From Agaribacter marinus (GTDB taxonomy: Bacteria; Pseudomonadota; Gammaproteobacteria; Enterobacterales; Alteromonadaceae): DNA of 64,000 nucleotides. The DNA is taken from positions 1,941,546-2,005,545 of the forward strand of contig NZ_BSOT01000005.1 of the NCBI RefSeq assembly GCF_030160655.1, written 5' to 3'. The notes under the pieces were generated by a model. The model ran no database searches. It was given only the letters and a program-made list of their open reading frames with translations, and was not told the origin of the DNA. Positions 9,965 to 19,521 of the stretch are shown here, one piece after another. How positions within the stretch are numbered: position 1 is the first letter of the stretch; the number at the start of each line of letters is the position of its first letter. Made by a program: the position numbers and the translations under genes.

Positions 9965-11956
9965 TTAAAGTGCGTTAGCTGCCTCTACAACCGCTTCAAC
10001 GGTAATATTGAAGTGCTTGAATAACTCCCCAGCAGGTGCAGATTCACCAAAAGAGTCCATGCCAATTACTGCACCATTCAAACCAACATATTTATACCAA
10101 CTATCTTTTGCAAGCGCTTCAACGGCTACTCGCTTACTTACTGTAGCAGGTAAAACTTGCTCTTTATACGCCGAAGATTGACGATCGAATACATCCGTCG
10201 ACGGCATTGATACAACTCTTACCGCTTTTCCTTGCGCGCTTAATTGAGTAGCGGCGTCAACGGCGAGTTGAACTTCAGAACCCGTCGCAATAAGAATCAG
10301 CTCAGGTGCTCCGTCGCAATCAATTAGCGTATAACCACCACGTTCTGCATCTGCTAGTTGTTGACTAGTTCTTTCTTGCTGTACCAAACCTTGTCGAGTA
10401 AATATCAAGGTAGTTGGGCCATCAGTGCGCTCAATAGCCGCTTTCCACGCAATCGCGGATTCTACTTGGTCGCAAGGGCGCCAATTGTCTAGGTTCGGGG
10501 TAGCTCGTAATGCAACAACCTGCTCTACCGGTTGATGAGTAGGTCCGTCTTCTCCCAATCCAATAGAATCATGCGTGTAAACAAATATCGCGGGTTGCTT
10601 CATAATGGCAGCCATACGGACTGCGTTTCTAGCATATTCCATGAACATTAAGAAAGTTGCGCCGTACGCTTTAAATCCGCCATATAGACATAAACCGTTC
10701 ATCATTGCTGACATACCAAACTCGCGTACACCATAATAAATATAGTTGCCGCTAGCATCATCAGCAGATACGCCTTTTGAGCCATCCCATATGGTTAAGT
10801 TTGAACCGGCTAAATCAGCACTGCCACCAAGAAGCTCTGGTAACATCGGCCCAAAAGCATTTAATGCATTTTGAGACGCTTTACGAGTTGCTACCGTTTG
10901 CGGGTTGGCTTGCAACGCGTGAATATATTTAGTTGCGTCTTTTTCCCAATTGTCTGGCAATACATTCGTTTTACGACGAACAAATTCTTTTGCTAATGCT
11001 GGATATGCGCTCTGATAAGCAGCAAACTTGTCATTCCAGGCAGCCTCAGCAGCGGCACCTTTTTCGCTAGCATCCCATTCGCTATAAACATCAGCGGGGA
11101 TTTCGAAAGGACCATATGACCAATCAAGGGCTTTACGCGTTAACGCAATTTCTTCGTCACCTAATGGTGCTCCGTGGCACGATTCGGTACCTTGCTTATT
11201 TGGCGAACCAAAACCGATTGTTGTTTTGCAACATATCAGCGTTGGCTTATCCGTTTGCGCTTTTGCCGCTTCAATGGCTGTTGCTAGTGCATCGGGATCG
11301 TGACCATCAACGCCAGAAATAACCTGCCAACCATATGCTTCAAAACGCTTAGGCGTATCATCGCTAAACCAACCTTCTACTTCACCATCAATAGAAATGC
11401 CATTGTCATCCCAAAAAGCAATAAGTTTACCTAGTCCAAGGGTACCTGCCAGTGAACATGCTTCATGTGAAATACCTTCCATTAAACACCCATCACCTAA
11501 AAAGGCATACGTTTGGTGATTCACAATATCAAAGTCGTCACGATTAAACTGAGCGGCAAGCACTTTTTCGGCAATTGCCATACCCACTGCGTTAGTAATA
11601 CCTTGACCTAAAGGCCCTGTGGTAGTCTCAACACCAGGTGCATAACCATACTCTGGGTGCCCGGGCGTTTTAGAATGCAGTTGTCTGAAATTCTTTAATT
11701 CATTGATGTCTAACTCATAGCCAGAAAGATGTAGGAGTGAATACAACAGCATTGACCCATGGCCATTCGACAATACGAATCGGTCACGATTTGCCCAATT
11801 TGGGTTTTTAGGGTTGTGAGAGAGATAATCACCCCACAGAATTTGTGCAATATCTGCCATGCCCATGGGCGCGCCGGGGTGACCAGATTTAGCTTGTTGA
11901 ACTGCATCCATACTGAGTGCGCGAATGGCGTTTGCCAGATGACGACGTGAAGGCAT
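9965..11956 (-). CDS. tkt: Transketolase
   Basis: Protein of 663 aa, the standard length. It moves two-carbon ketol units between sugar phosphates in the pentose phosphate pathway using thiamine diphosphate. Visible are the N-terminal [19 protein letters not shown], the ThDP motif beginning GDG ([13 protein letters not shown]) and ending DNN-like DDNGISIDG, and the pyrimidine-domain signature [19 protein letters not shown]. The ATG follows ACAGGAGAG. It is the first gene of the tkt-epd-pgk operon, divergent from metK. Confidence 0.98.
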   Translation of the reverse strand: MPSRRHLANAIRALSMDAVQQAKSGHPGAPMGMADIAQILWGDYLSHNPKNPNWANRDRFVLSNGHGSMLLYSLLHLSGYELDINELKNFRQLHSKTPGHPEYGYAPGVETTTGPLGQGITNAVGMAIAEKVLAAQFNRDDFDIVNHQTYAFLGDGCLMEGISHEACSLAGTLGLGKLIAFWDDNGISIDGEVEGWFSDDTPKRFEAYGWQVISGVDGHDPDALATAIEAAKAQTDKPTLICCKTTIGFGSPNKQGTESCHGAPLGDEEIALTRKALDWSYGPFEIPADVYSEWDASEKGAAAEAAWNDKFAAYQSAYPALAKEFVRRKTNVLPDNWEKDATKYIHALQANPQTVATRKASQNALNAFGPMLPELLGGSADLAGSNLTIWDGSKGVSADDASGNYIYYGVREFGMSAMMNGLCLYGGFKAYGATFLMFMEYARNAVRMAAIMKQPAIFVYTHDSIGLGEDGPTHQPVEQVVALRATPNLDNWRPCDQVESAIAWKAAIERTDGPTTLIFTRQGLVQQERTSQQLADAERGGYTLIDCDGAPELILIATGSEVQLAVDAATQLSAQGKAVRVVSMPSTDVFDRQSSAYKEQVLPATVSKRVAVEALAKDSWYKYVGLNGAVIGMDSFGESAPAGELFKHFNITVEAVVEAANAL

Positions 11957-12219
11957 TAATCTCTCCTGTTTTTTAGCTACTCAAATTGTGTGTATTACGC
12001 AATTAAGTACGTTATTAAGCAATTGCTAGATATATAACGAGTCCGACCTAATTTGCAATAGGACGGCTATTGTGGACTAGGGATCGGGCTTGTTCAATCA
12101 TTTATTCACTAATAGTGCAGGTTAAAAGGGTATAAATTATTGCAAATCAATTAACATCGAATTTCAAACAAGTTAAATTTATTAAACTCTTACCGATAAT
12201 TATACGTATTGCTTCAAAT
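11957..12219. other. Divergent tkt/metK intergenic region, tkt side
   Basis: Non-coding. It presumably holds the tkt promoter. A small perfect hairpin, CAATAG / CTATTG with a 5-base loop, is at 12056-12072. I see nothing else definite before the MetJ boxes at 12220. Confidence 0.4.
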
Positions 12220-12243
12220 AGACTTTTAGACGTCTAGAAGTAA
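12220..12243. promoter_or_regulatory. Tandem MetJ operator (met boxes) upstream of metK
   Basis: Three contiguous 8-bp units read AGACTTTT, AGACGTCT, AGAAGTAA. The central one is a perfect match to the known MetJ met-box consensus AGACGTCT, and the flanking ones match 5 and 5 of 8. MetJ with SAM as corepressor binds two or more adjacent boxes and represses methionine and SAM genes. The position, 87 bp before the metK start, is right for a repressor site. The consensus is established knowledge; use by this organism is inferred. Confidence 0.85.
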
Positions 12244-12329
12244 ATATTGGTAAAATTTGTTTTTACTATTACAATATGCCCATTGCACATAATACAGTGT
12301 GCCAAAAAATAAATCGTTCAGGAATATCA

Positions 12330-13481
12330 ATGACAACTCGACTATTTACCTCTGAATCTGTATCAGAAGGACATCCAGATAAAATTGCAGATCAAATTTC
12401 TGATGCTGTACTAGACGCGATTCTCACCATTGACCCTAAGGCGAGAGTTGCATGCGAAACATTCGTAAAAACAGGCATGGTGCTAGTAGGTGGTGAAATT
12501 AACACTTCCGCTTGGGTAGACATTGAAGAACTCACCCGCAATACCGTGAAAGAGATTGGTTACGTACATTCTGATATGGGCTTTGACGGCGAATCATGTG
12601 CCGTCCTTAATGCAATTGGTAAGCAATCTTCAGACATTAATCAGGGCGTCGATAGACAAGCCCCTGAAGAACAAGGCGCGGGTGACCAAGGCTTAATGTT
12701 TGGTTACGCAAGCAATGAAACCGACGTACTAATGCCCGCTCCTATAACCTATGCCCATCGCTTAGTGCAACGTCAAGCGGAAATGCGCAGAAACGGCACG
12801 CTCGATTGGTTGCGCCCTGATGCAAAGAGCCAAGTTACCTTTGTATATGATAATGGAAAACCCGTAGGCATCGATGCCATTGTATTATCAACTCAACATT
12901 GTGACAGTGTTGACAACGATACGATTCAAGAAGCCGTGATGGAAGAAATCATTAAACCAGTACTACCGAGCGAATGGTTAAGCACCTCAACACAGTACCA
13001 CATTAACCCAACCGGCAGATTTGTTATTGGTGGTCCAATGGGTGACTGCGGTTTAACCGGACGTAAAATCATCGTAGATACATATGGCGGTATGGCGAGA
13101 CACGGCGGCGGTGCATTTTCTGGAAAAGATCCATCGAAAGTAGATCGTTCTGCTGCATACGCTGGTCGTTATGTTGCCAAAAATATTGTTGCCGCAGGTC
13201 TTGCGGATAAATGCGAGATCCAAGTGTCTTACGCTATTGGTGTCGCCGAACCCACATCTATCAGCATAGAAACATTTGGCACGGCAAAAGTTAACGAAGC
13301 CTTACTAGTAAACTTAGTGAAAAAGCATTTCGATTTGCGTCCATACGGTCTAATAAAAATGCTTGATTTAGAGCGTCCGATATACAAACAAACTGCGGCC
13401 TATGGGCATTTTGGTCGAGAAGAGTTTCCGTGGGAAGCTACTGACAAGGCAAATATTCTTAAAGATGAAGCAGGCTTATAG
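12330..13481 (+). CDS. metK: S-adenosylmethionine synthase
   Basis: Protein of 383 aa that makes SAM from methionine and ATP in the cytosol. Seen are the ATP-binding start [18 protein letters not shown], the signature [12 protein letters not shown], and the P-loop-like [17 protein letters not shown] start at ATG 12330 ([10 protein letters not shown]), which has CAGGAA upstream and fits the family; an in-frame ATG at 12276 would add 18 unrelated residues. It is preceded by MetJ boxes, so repression by MetJ-SAM is expected. A hairpin overlapping the stop codon probably ends the transcript. Confidence 0.98.
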   Translation: MTTRLFTSESVSEGHPDKIADQISDAVLDAILTIDPKARVACETFVKTGMVLVGGEINTSAWVDIEELTRNTVKEIGYVHSDMGFDGESCAVLNAIGKQSSDINQGVDRQAPEEQGAGDQGLMFGYASNETDVLMPAPITYAHRLVQRQAEMRRNGTLDWLRPDAKSQVTFVYDNGKPVGIDAIVLSTQHCDSVDNDTIQEAVMEEIIKPVLPSEWLSTSTQYHINPTGRFVIGGPMGDCGLTGRKIIVDTYGGMARHGGGAFSGKDPSKVDRSAAYAGRYVAKNIVAAGLADKCEIQVSYAIGVAEPTSISIETFGTAKVNEALLVNLVKKHFDLRPYGLIKMLDLERPIYKQTAAYGHFGREEFPWEATDKANILKDEAGL

Positions 13482-13488
13482 CCTGCTT
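13468..13488 (+). terminator. Hairpin overlapping the metK stop, probable terminator
   Basis: Perfect 8-bp stem AAGCAGGC / GCCTGCTT with loop TTATA. The last metK codons form the left arm. The following T-rich stretch is interrupted (TCAATGCTTTT), so termination may be partial. Confidence 0.6.
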
Positions 13489-13604
13489 TCAATGCTTTTA
13501 TCTTGTCTAGTTTTCCTCTTGCCACTTATCCATTTTTCTAGGATGTTTAAATAGTGGGATTGCTTATATACTAAAAGCAGTTTTCCCGTTAAAAAGGTAT
13601 TTTT

Positions 13605-14402
13605 GTGTTCAGACGATTCAAAATTTCAGTCATTTCCCTAGCCGTTCTTATTTTAGTTGCTGCTTGTGCTACGTCACCCACTGGCAGAAAACAAATATTA
13701 CTGTTTTCTGAAGGCCAATTAGCTAACGCTGGCGTTCAATCTTTTGACGCCATGAAATCGAAGCAAAAAGTGTCTAAAAAGCGCACAACAAACAATTACG
13801 TTCAGTGTATCACCAACGCAATAACGGCAAATGTACCTGACGGTATTTTTGCCGGTGAATGGGAGGTTGTTGTGTTTGACGAGCCTCAAGCAAATGCGTT
13901 TGCGCTGCCTGGCGGTAAAATTGGTGTCTACACTGGCCTGCTAGAAGTGGCGCAGTCGCAAGCACAAGTTGCTGCTGTCATCGGTCATGAAGTGGGTCAC
14001 GTGATCGCACAACACGGTAACGAACGAATGAGTCAAAGCCAACTCATTGGTGTTGGGCAACAAGTTGTCAACCAAGTACTTGAAGCTAATCAGGTATCTG
14101 GCTCACAAGCAATTATGTCAGCCTTAGGCTTGGGTGTGCAATTTGGTATCGCTCTACCCTACAGCAGAACACACGAAAGTGAAGCTGATATAATTGGTTT
14201 AGATTTAATGTCACGCGCAGGGTTTGATCCTCAAGAATCAGTTAAGTTATGGGAAAACATGAGCGCAAATTCTGGCGATAGCCGCCAACCGGAGTTTATG
14301 TCAACTCACCCCTTACCCCAAACACGTATTCAGCAACTGCGCAACAACATGAATTCCGCACTGGCTCTATACAGAGAAGCGCCAAGCAAGCCAAAATGTT
14401 AA
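13605..14402 (+). CDS. M48-family metallopeptidase lipoprotein (LoiP/YggG-like)
   Basis: Protein of 265 aa starting at GTG with AAGG upstream. It has a lipoprotein signal with lipobox LVAAC (Cys21), so it is anchored in the envelope. The zinc motif HEVGH is at 128-132, and the third ligand lies in HESEAD downstream, as in M48 peptidases such as E. coli LoiP, which is linked to low osmolarity and outer-membrane protein quality control. In E. coli loiP is also near tktA and metK, so synteny supports the call. It is separated from metK by about 120 bp and followed by a bidirectional terminator. Confidence 0.88.
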   Translation: MFRRFKISVISLAVLILVAACATSPTGRKQILLFSEGQLANAGVQSFDAMKSKQKVSKKRTTNNYVQCITNAITANVPDGIFAGEWEVVVFDEPQANAFALPGGKIGVYTGLLEVAQSQAQVAAVIGHEVGHVIAQHGNERMSQSQLIGVGQQVVNQVLEANQVSGSQAIMSALGLGVQFGIALPYSRTHESEADIIGLDLMSRAGFDPQESVKLWENMSANSGDSRQPEFMSTHPLPQTRIQQLRNNMNSALALYREAPSKPKC

Positions 14403-14481
14403 AAACTCTTTAGCTTAAATAAGGCGTACCTTTTAATAGAAAAGCTTCTATGAAAAAAGTACTCGCTGGGTGAAAATAGCA

Positions 14482-14514
14482 AAAAAAACCACTCGACAAT
14501 AGAGTGGTTTTTTT
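14482..14514. terminator. Bidirectional terminator between loiP-like gene and mscS
   Basis: Perfect stem AAAAAACCACTC / GAGTGGTTTTTT with a 7-base loop, giving a T run on both strands. It sits between two convergent genes. Confidence 0.92.
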
Positions 14515-14545
14515 GTGTTTCTTAAATCACTGTAGATTCAAGTTT

Positions 14546-15373
14546 TTATTCACCTTGTTTGTGAACATGCACATCCATTTGAGGATATGGAATACTAATT
14601 CCCTCAGCGTCAAAACGTAGTTTAACGGCTTCTGTAAAATCAAATTTTAAGCCCCAAAAGTCTGCTGAGTTAACCCATGGTCTAACGACAAAGTTAACAC
14701 TGCTGTCACCTAGTTCAGAAAGTGCTACCTGCGGCGCAGGGTCTTTTAATACACGATCATCGGCGTTAATCATCTCAGTAAGGATTTCTTTCGCTTTCTT
14801 CAGATCATCGTCGTAGCCGATACCAAACACCATGTCTACTCGACGAGTGTCCATTGCAGAGAAGTTAGTGATGTTGCCAGAATAAATTGAGCCGTTAGGT
14901 ACAATAATTAGCTTATTGTCGACTGAGTTCATGGTAGTTGTAAATATGCTGATATTCTTGACAACACCCGTTGCTCCACCAGCATCAACAAAGTCACCTG
15001 CCTTAAACGGCCTAAACACCAATAGCATTACGCCTGCAGCAAAGTTAGACAAAGAACCTTGCAGCGACAAGCCAATAGCCAAACCAGCAGCAGCTAAAAT
15101 TGCAACCAAAGAACTAGTATCAATACCCAGTTCGTTCAACGCAGCAATTATAACAAACAGCATTAATACGGCATTGGCAATGGCTTTCAGAAAATCAACT
15201 AACATATCGTCGTACTTAGCTTTCTTAAGCAACTTTCCAACGATATTGACAATTATCTTCACCACAAATTTACCAACGACATAGATGACGATGGCTAGTG
15301 CTAAATTAATTGCAAAAGGAATTATATAGGTATCTAGATACTTAGAAGCATCTTCAGCTGTGAAATCAAACAT
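14546..15373 (-). CDS. mscS: Small-conductance mechanosensitive channel MscS
   Basis: Protein of 275 aa. Three hydrophobic helices lie at the N-terminus, and the third is the Gly/Ala-rich pore helix (AAAGLAIGLSLQGSLSNFA) that lines the channel opened by membrane tension on hypo-osmotic shock. The beta and C-terminal cytoplasmic domains follow (FRPFKAGDFVDAGG, then NFVVRPWVNSADFW). I choose the ATG at 15373 because AAAGGA lies 10 bp upstream; an in-frame GTG at 15412 has no good site. In E. coli mscS follows epd-pgk-fbaA, so it belongs to the same conserved block. Confidence 0.94.
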   Translation of the reverse strand: MFDFTAEDASKYLDTYIIPFAINLALAIVIYVVGKFVVKIIVNIVGKLLKKAKYDDMLVDFLKAIANAVLMLFVIIAALNELGIDTSSLVAILAAAGLAIGLSLQGSLSNFAAGVMLLVFRPFKAGDFVDAGGATGVVKNISIFTTTMNSVDNKLIIVPNGSIYSGNITNFSAMDTRRVDMVFGIGYDDDLKKAKEILTEMINADDRVLKDPAPQVALSELGDSSVNFVVRPWVNSADFWGLKFDFTEAVKLRFDAEGISIPYPQMDVHVHKQGE

Positions 15374-15661
15374 GGCGACATGTCCTTTGTAATAAAATTG
15401 TTTTATATCCACGGTAACATGCGTGCCGTTTGTGATTGCAATGTGTCGTTTGTCACAATTATTTTAGTCACGAACACAATACGCATGCTTTCTTACACTT
15501 AAGTTGTAGGAACTTGTCAGATTTGCAATAAAATGACAAATCCCTATATATACTTATAAAAAAGCATACAACTTACAAGCCTTTTCAATTTAAGTTTAAC
15601 TTGAATTTGTGAGGTAAAAAGTGTATAAATTCCTGACACTGGCACAGAAGGTAGTAACAGT

Positions 15662-15859
15662 ATGGACGCTCTATTAGTCATTGTAATTTCATTGTTCGTT
15701 ATAGTAATTGCATTATTGGCATTCTGTTTAACAGAATCTAAAGGTGCGCACACAAAATACGCCCGCCGTCACAACAGCGTGACACCTATTGACCAAACAG
15801 CTAGCAAAACTGAAAAACAAGCCATTGATATTGATCAAAACTCTCGAGAAGTTGCTTAA
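15662..15859 (+). CDS. Small single-pass membrane protein
   Basis: A 65-aa ORF with one strongly hydrophobic N-terminal helix (LLVIVISLFVIVIALLAF) followed by a charged cytoplasmic-type tail rich in Lys, Asp and Gln. AAGGTAG lies before the ATG. Not recognised as a named family. It stands alone upstream of rsmE on the same strand, with about 110 bp between. It looks real because of its ribosome-binding site and amphipathic layout, but short hydrophobic ORFs can be spurious. Confidence 0.5.
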   Translation: MDALLVIVISLFVIVIALLAFCLTESKGAHTKYARRHNSVTPIDQTASKTEKQAIDIDQNSREVA

Positions 15860-15967
15860 ATTATTTAGATCTTAATGTTTGCCTTTAATGTATGATCGAA
15901 GGCTTGACTAGTTAGCTTATTCATACTTATTTTAAGAGTTCGATATCAAAAGCGTTATTTATCATCC

Positions 15968-16696
15968 ATGAGAATTTCTAGATTTTACTTAAATGACACA
16001 ATTTCAGTAGACGCTGAAGTGTCTCTTCCCCAAGAATTATCACATTATTTATGTAACGTACTTCGCGTAAAAGTAGGTCAACCAATCGTATTGTTCAATG
16101 GCGACGGCTGTGATTACCCAAGCGAAGTAATAGATGTTCATAAAAAACACACGAAGGCACTGGTTAACTCACAACTAAACATTAATGTTGAATCCTCGCT
16201 TACATTGCATCTGGCACAAGGTGTATCTAAGGGAGATCGCATGGACTACGCTATCCAAAAAGCTGTCGAATTAGGTGTCACCGAGATCACTCCGGTATTA
16301 ACTAAAAATTGCAATGTAAAACTATCCGAAACTCGCTGGGAGAAAAAGGTAGAGCAATGGCAAAAAATAGTCATCAGCGCCTGCGAACAGAGTCAAAGAA
16401 ATGTTATTCCCCGTATAAATACACCGTTAACGTTTAGTCAATTGATAGCTAAAAACTCTACGTTAAGTAAACTAATTTTAGCACCAGGAGCAAATCAGTA
16501 TTTAAGCGGCCTCAAAAAACCGAATAAAGGCTTTTTGTTAGCCATTGGGCCAGAGGGCGGATTTACCGAGCAAGAGGTGTATACAGCTGAGCAATGTGGC
16601 TTCGTCAAAACAAATGTAGGCCCAAGAATATTGCGAACTGAAACGGCTACCGTCGTCAGCCTATCTATTTTACAAAGTCTATATGGCGACCTCTGA
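15968..16696 (+). CDS. rsmE: 16S rRNA m3U1498 methyltransferase
   Basis: Protein of 242 aa of the SPOUT family that methylates U1498 in the decoding region of 16S rRNA using SAM. It has the N-terminal PUA-like segment and the C-terminal knotted domain with LAIGPEGGFTEQEV and LRTETATV, the SAM-binding knot. It starts the conserved series rsmE-gshB-yqgE-yqgF, in the same order as E. coli, with 128 bp before gshB. Confidence 0.96.
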   Translation: MRISRFYLNDTISVDAEVSLPQELSHYLCNVLRVKVGQPIVLFNGDGCDYPSEVIDVHKKHTKALVNSQLNINVESSLTLHLAQGVSKGDRMDYAIQKAVELGVTEITPVLTKNCNVKLSETRWEKKVEQWQKIVISACEQSQRNVIPRINTPLTFSQLIAKNSTLSKLILAPGANQYLSGLKKPNKGFLLAIGPEGGFTEQEVYTAEQCGFVKTNVGPRILRTETATVVSLSILQSLYGDL

Positions 16697-16824
16697 TTAA
16701 CCTAAGCGCTCATGTTCTCGTTAGCGTCCATCATACGTTCATCGTCACTTGCCTGTCATGACTCCCTTGCAAAATAAGCAAAAAACACCATATTTACACT
16801 TATATAGAATTTCGAGGACTACAA

Positions 16825-17775
16825 ATGCCACTTAAGATTGGTTTTGTGATGGATGACATTAATGTCATCAACACCAAAAAAGACACTAGCTTTGCAATGA
16901 TGCTTGAGGCACAACGCAGAGGCCACGAAGTGTATTATATGCTGATAGAAGATTTGAGTATCAATAATGGGCAGCCGTTAGCGCTCGCCACGCAAATTAG
17001 CGTAACAGATACGTCAGAAAATTTTTATCAGGTAGTCACTCGTAAAGATATTACACTTGATTCGCTAGATGCTATATTGATGCGAAAAGACCCGCCATTT
17101 GATAGCCAGTTTCTTTATGCGACACAAATTTTGGAGCTGGCAGAAAACAAAGGCACAGTTGTCGTCAACAAACCCTCAGCACTGCGTGATTTTAATGAAA
17201 AATTGTTCACGTCTCTTTACCCAGAATACATACCTGATACTTTAGTAAGTGCAGATAAAAAACAGATTAAGGCGTTTCAGGCATTGCACGGAGACATCAT
17301 ATGTAAGCCGCTTGATGGTATGGGCGGGACGTCAATCTATCGTATCAAGCAAGATGGCTTAAATCTCGGCGTAATTACTGAAGTGTTGACTGATAATGGA
17401 AAACAACATGCGATGTTTCAGCGCTACATGCCTCAAATTGTCGACGGTGACAAACGTATTTTGTTGATTGATGGCGAAGTTGTCCCTTATTGTTTAGCAC
17501 GTTTACCAGCACAAAATGAAACGCGGGGCAATTTAGCGGCAGGTGGTAGTGGCAGACCTCAAGAAGTCACCGACGAAGAGCTGCAAATTGCACAAGCAAT
17601 TGCCAACGACATGCCCAGCCGAGGGATTATTTTTGTCGGTCTAGATATGATTGGTGATAAAGTAACTGAAATTAATATCACATCACCTACCTGTGTGAGA
17701 GAAATTGAAGCTGCATACCCTATCAATATTTGTGGCAAACTCTTTGACGCAATAGAAAAAAGAGTTGCGCAATAA
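16825..17775 (+). CDS. gshB: Glutathione synthetase
   Basis: Protein of 316 aa, ATP-grasp ligase joining glycine to gamma-glutamylcysteine, the last step of glutathione synthesis in the cytosol. Seen are IGFVMDDI at the start, the substrate segment MRKDPPFD, CKPLDGMGGTSIYR, and the C-terminal metal-binding EINITSPTCVREIE. GAGGA precedes the ATG. It ends 25 bp before the start chosen for yqgE, and the two are probably cotranscribed. Confidence 0.97.
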   Translation: MPLKIGFVMDDINVINTKKDTSFAMMLEAQRRGHEVYYMLIEDLSINNGQPLALATQISVTDTSENFYQVVTRKDITLDSLDAILMRKDPPFDSQFLYATQILELAENKGTVVVNKPSALRDFNEKLFTSLYPEYIPDTLVSADKKQIKAFQALHGDIICKPLDGMGGTSIYRIKQDGLNLGVITEVLTDNGKQHAMFQRYMPQIVDGDKRILLIDGEVVPYCLARLPAQNETRGNLAAGGSGRPQEVTDEELQIAQAIANDMPSRGIIFVGLDMIGDKVTEINITSPTCVREIEAAYPINICGKLFDAIEKRVAQ

Positions 17776-17800
17776 CTATTGGCAAACAGGACTTATTTGT

Positions 17801-18376
17801 ATGGCAAAAATACCGTCGATAGATAGCTTACAAAATCACTTTTTGATTGCTATGCCTTCATTGACTGACAAATATTTTTCGCGCTCAGTGACGTACATCC
17901 TTGAGCACAACGACGAAGGTGCAATGGGTATAGTCATCAATCAACCGTCTCCGATGACCTTTCGCGAACTTGTCTCGCAAACCGATGAAAAAGCAATTGT
18001 GGACGATGAAAAAAGTGAAAAAATTGTCGTTTGTGGTGGACCTGTTCACCAAGACCGAGGTTTTGTATTACATTCTTCTCAAGCTGGCTGGTCGTCAAGT
18101 GTAGAGTTAACTTCTGAAATAATGATAACAACCTCAAAAGACATACTTTCTGTCATCGGTAATAATAATGGACCTGATAAATCACTTGTAGCACTAGGGT
18201 ATGCAGGTTGGAGCCCCGGTCAGCTAGAACAAGAGATACAAGAAAATTCATGGCTTACATTAGCACTAGACGAAGAAATACTGTTTGATACACCCGTCCA
18301 TCAAAAGTGGCAAACTGCGGTTAACCGCCTAGGTATAGACGTATGGCAACTCTCACATCAAGCAGGACAAGCGTAG
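17801..18376 (+). CDS. yqgE: YqgE/AlgH family protein (DUF179)
   Basis: Protein of 191 aa of the UPF0301/AlgH family. Seen are LQNHFLIAMPSL, GAMGIVINQP, and the C-terminal GYAGWSPGQLEQEI, all hallmarks. The biochemical role is unsettled; AlgH was linked to alginate regulation in Pseudomonas. ATG 17801 has ACAGGA upstream and gives the family N-terminus (MAKIPSIDSL); the frame stays open 12 codons further up, inside gshB, without a good start. yqgF lies 57 bp downstream. Confidence 0.95.
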   Translation: MAKIPSIDSLQNHFLIAMPSLTDKYFSRSVTYILEHNDEGAMGIVINQPSPMTFRELVSQTDEKAIVDDEKSEKIVVCGGPVHQDRGFVLHSSQAGWSSSVELTSEIMITTSKDILSVIGNNNGPDKSLVALGYAGWSPGQLEQEIQENSWLTLALDEEILFDTPVHQKWQTAVNRLGIDVWQLSHQAGQA

Positions 18377-18433
18377 TATGTTGCAATATATTCAAACGAT
18401 TGGAGCTTTTAATTACAGAGTGAGTGTTCCTTT

Positions 18434-18847
18434 TTGAGTTCTGTTTTAGCATTTGATTTTGGTACAAAAAGCATAGGTGTTGCCGTCGGCCAGAAGATTA
18501 CTGGCACAGCATCCCCGTTATCCGCTTTAAAAGCACGTGATGGTATTCCTGATTGGGACAAAATAACTGCGCTTTGCGAACAATGGCAACCTGAATGCTT
18601 AGTCGTTGGTTTACCATTAAATATGGACGGCACGGAACAGCCTCTAACTGGCAGAGCAAAGAAATTTGGAAACCGCATAGCCAATTTAACTCGATTGCCA
18701 GTGCATCATCAAGATGAACGACTCTCCACGGTAGACGCTAAAGCTAGGCTATTTGAATTAGGTGGCTACAAAAAACTGACGAAGGACAAAGTAGATAGCG
18801 TCTCAGCGTGCCTAATATTTGAGAGTTGGTCAGAAACGCAATATTAG
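18434..18847 (+). CDS. yqgF: YqgF/RuvX family putative pre-16S rRNA nuclease
   Basis: Protein of 137 aa with RNase H-like fold. Seen are the catalytic [12 protein letters not shown] at the N-terminus, [15 protein letters not shown], and [16 protein letters not shown]. The family acts in 5' end maturation of 16S rRNA. The start must be TTG at 18434: the frame is closed by a TAA at 18410 and there is no ATG or GTG between. It is convergent with and 7 bp from the DUF2007 gene. Confidence 0.94.
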   Translation: MSSVLAFDFGTKSIGVAVGQKITGTASPLSALKARDGIPDWDKITALCEQWQPECLVVGLPLNMDGTEQPLTGRAKKFGNRIANLTRLPVHHQDERLSTVDAKARLFELGGYKKLTKDKVDSVSACLIFESWSETQY

Positions 18848-18854
18848 GCTTGGT

Positions 18855-19175
18855 CTATTCGCTCGCCTCACTGCAATTCCAGCAAACACCGAACTCTGCA
18901 TCGTTGTGCTCCAAGCAACTTTTACAGACCCAATCCCCCTTGTCCTTTGTTAAGCCCAGTTCTTGTTCAAATTTTTCGAGTAGCGTTTCGGCTTTTGCCT
19001 GCCATTCGGCATCCAACAACCACACTTCGGGCATCGCTTCATGCACTGGAATCTCCCCCCCTGCACCACTCAACATTTCATTTTTTATAACACAAGGAAT
19101 CCCAGCCTCTTCCAATACATGCTGTACTTGATATACGCGGAAGCGATTGTAATCTTGATAAAAGCGTTTCATCAT
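18855..19175 (-). CDS. DUF2007 protein with C-terminal zinc ribbon
   Basis: Protein of 106 aa. The N-terminal part (MMKRFYQDYNRFRVYQVQ, then LEEAGIPCVIKNE and PEVWLLDAEW) matches the DUF2007 signal-transduction-like fold related to PII. The C-terminus has CKSC and CWNC, ten residues apart, a probable four-cysteine zinc ribbon. ATG 19175 follows GGGGA. Function unknown; partner or nucleic-acid binding is an inference from the ribbon. Confidence 0.85.
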   Translation of the reverse strand: MMKRFYQDYNRFRVYQVQHVLEEAGIPCVIKNEMLSGAGGEIPVHEAMPEVWLLDAEWQAKAETLLEKFEQELGLTKDKGDWVCKSCLEHNDAEFGVCWNCSEASE

Positions 19176-19374
19176 TTTTCCCCGTTCCAGTGTATTAAGC
19201 CTGAATACGTTCATGATTGTAAGGTTAGTCGACTAATCTGACGATGCCCATAAGACGAAGGGTTAGTTTTATGTCAGTCTTAATCGATTTCATCAATATT
19301 ACTGATAGTTTTTTACCGATTTTCAAAAGGAACTGCCCGCACTAAAATATCCACTCTATTAAAAGGAGAACGAG

Positions 19375-19521
19375 ATGAAGTCTAAAATATTTCCAATTTT
19401 ACGCCAATGGGTAGTCGTCAGAAAACCAAATAATGTTGTAAAGATTTGTAACTTTGCAAACAATTACTATGGCGACCAACAATGTTTTGTCGCCAAAACT
19501 GACAATATAAAAGACGCTTAA
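19375..19521 (+). CDS. Small hypothetical protein, 48 aa
   Basis: ATG preceded by AAAAGGAGAA, an excellent ribosome-binding site at correct spacing. The protein is soluble and basic-aromatic (LRQWVVVRKPNN, then NNYYGDQQCFVAK). The stop codon TAA shares bases with the pilU stop on the other strand (TTAA at 19518-19521), so the two genes end tail to tail. I do not recognise the family. The site and clean length argue it is translated. Confidence 0.6.
   Translation: MKSKIFPILRQWVVVRKPNNVVKICNFANNYYGDQQCFVAKTDNIKDA

Noticed and set aside
12056-12072. SAM riboswitch upstream of metK
   Set aside because: Only a 6-bp hairpin is present, on the tkt side, and MetJ boxes already explain SAM control. 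No riboswitch core seen.
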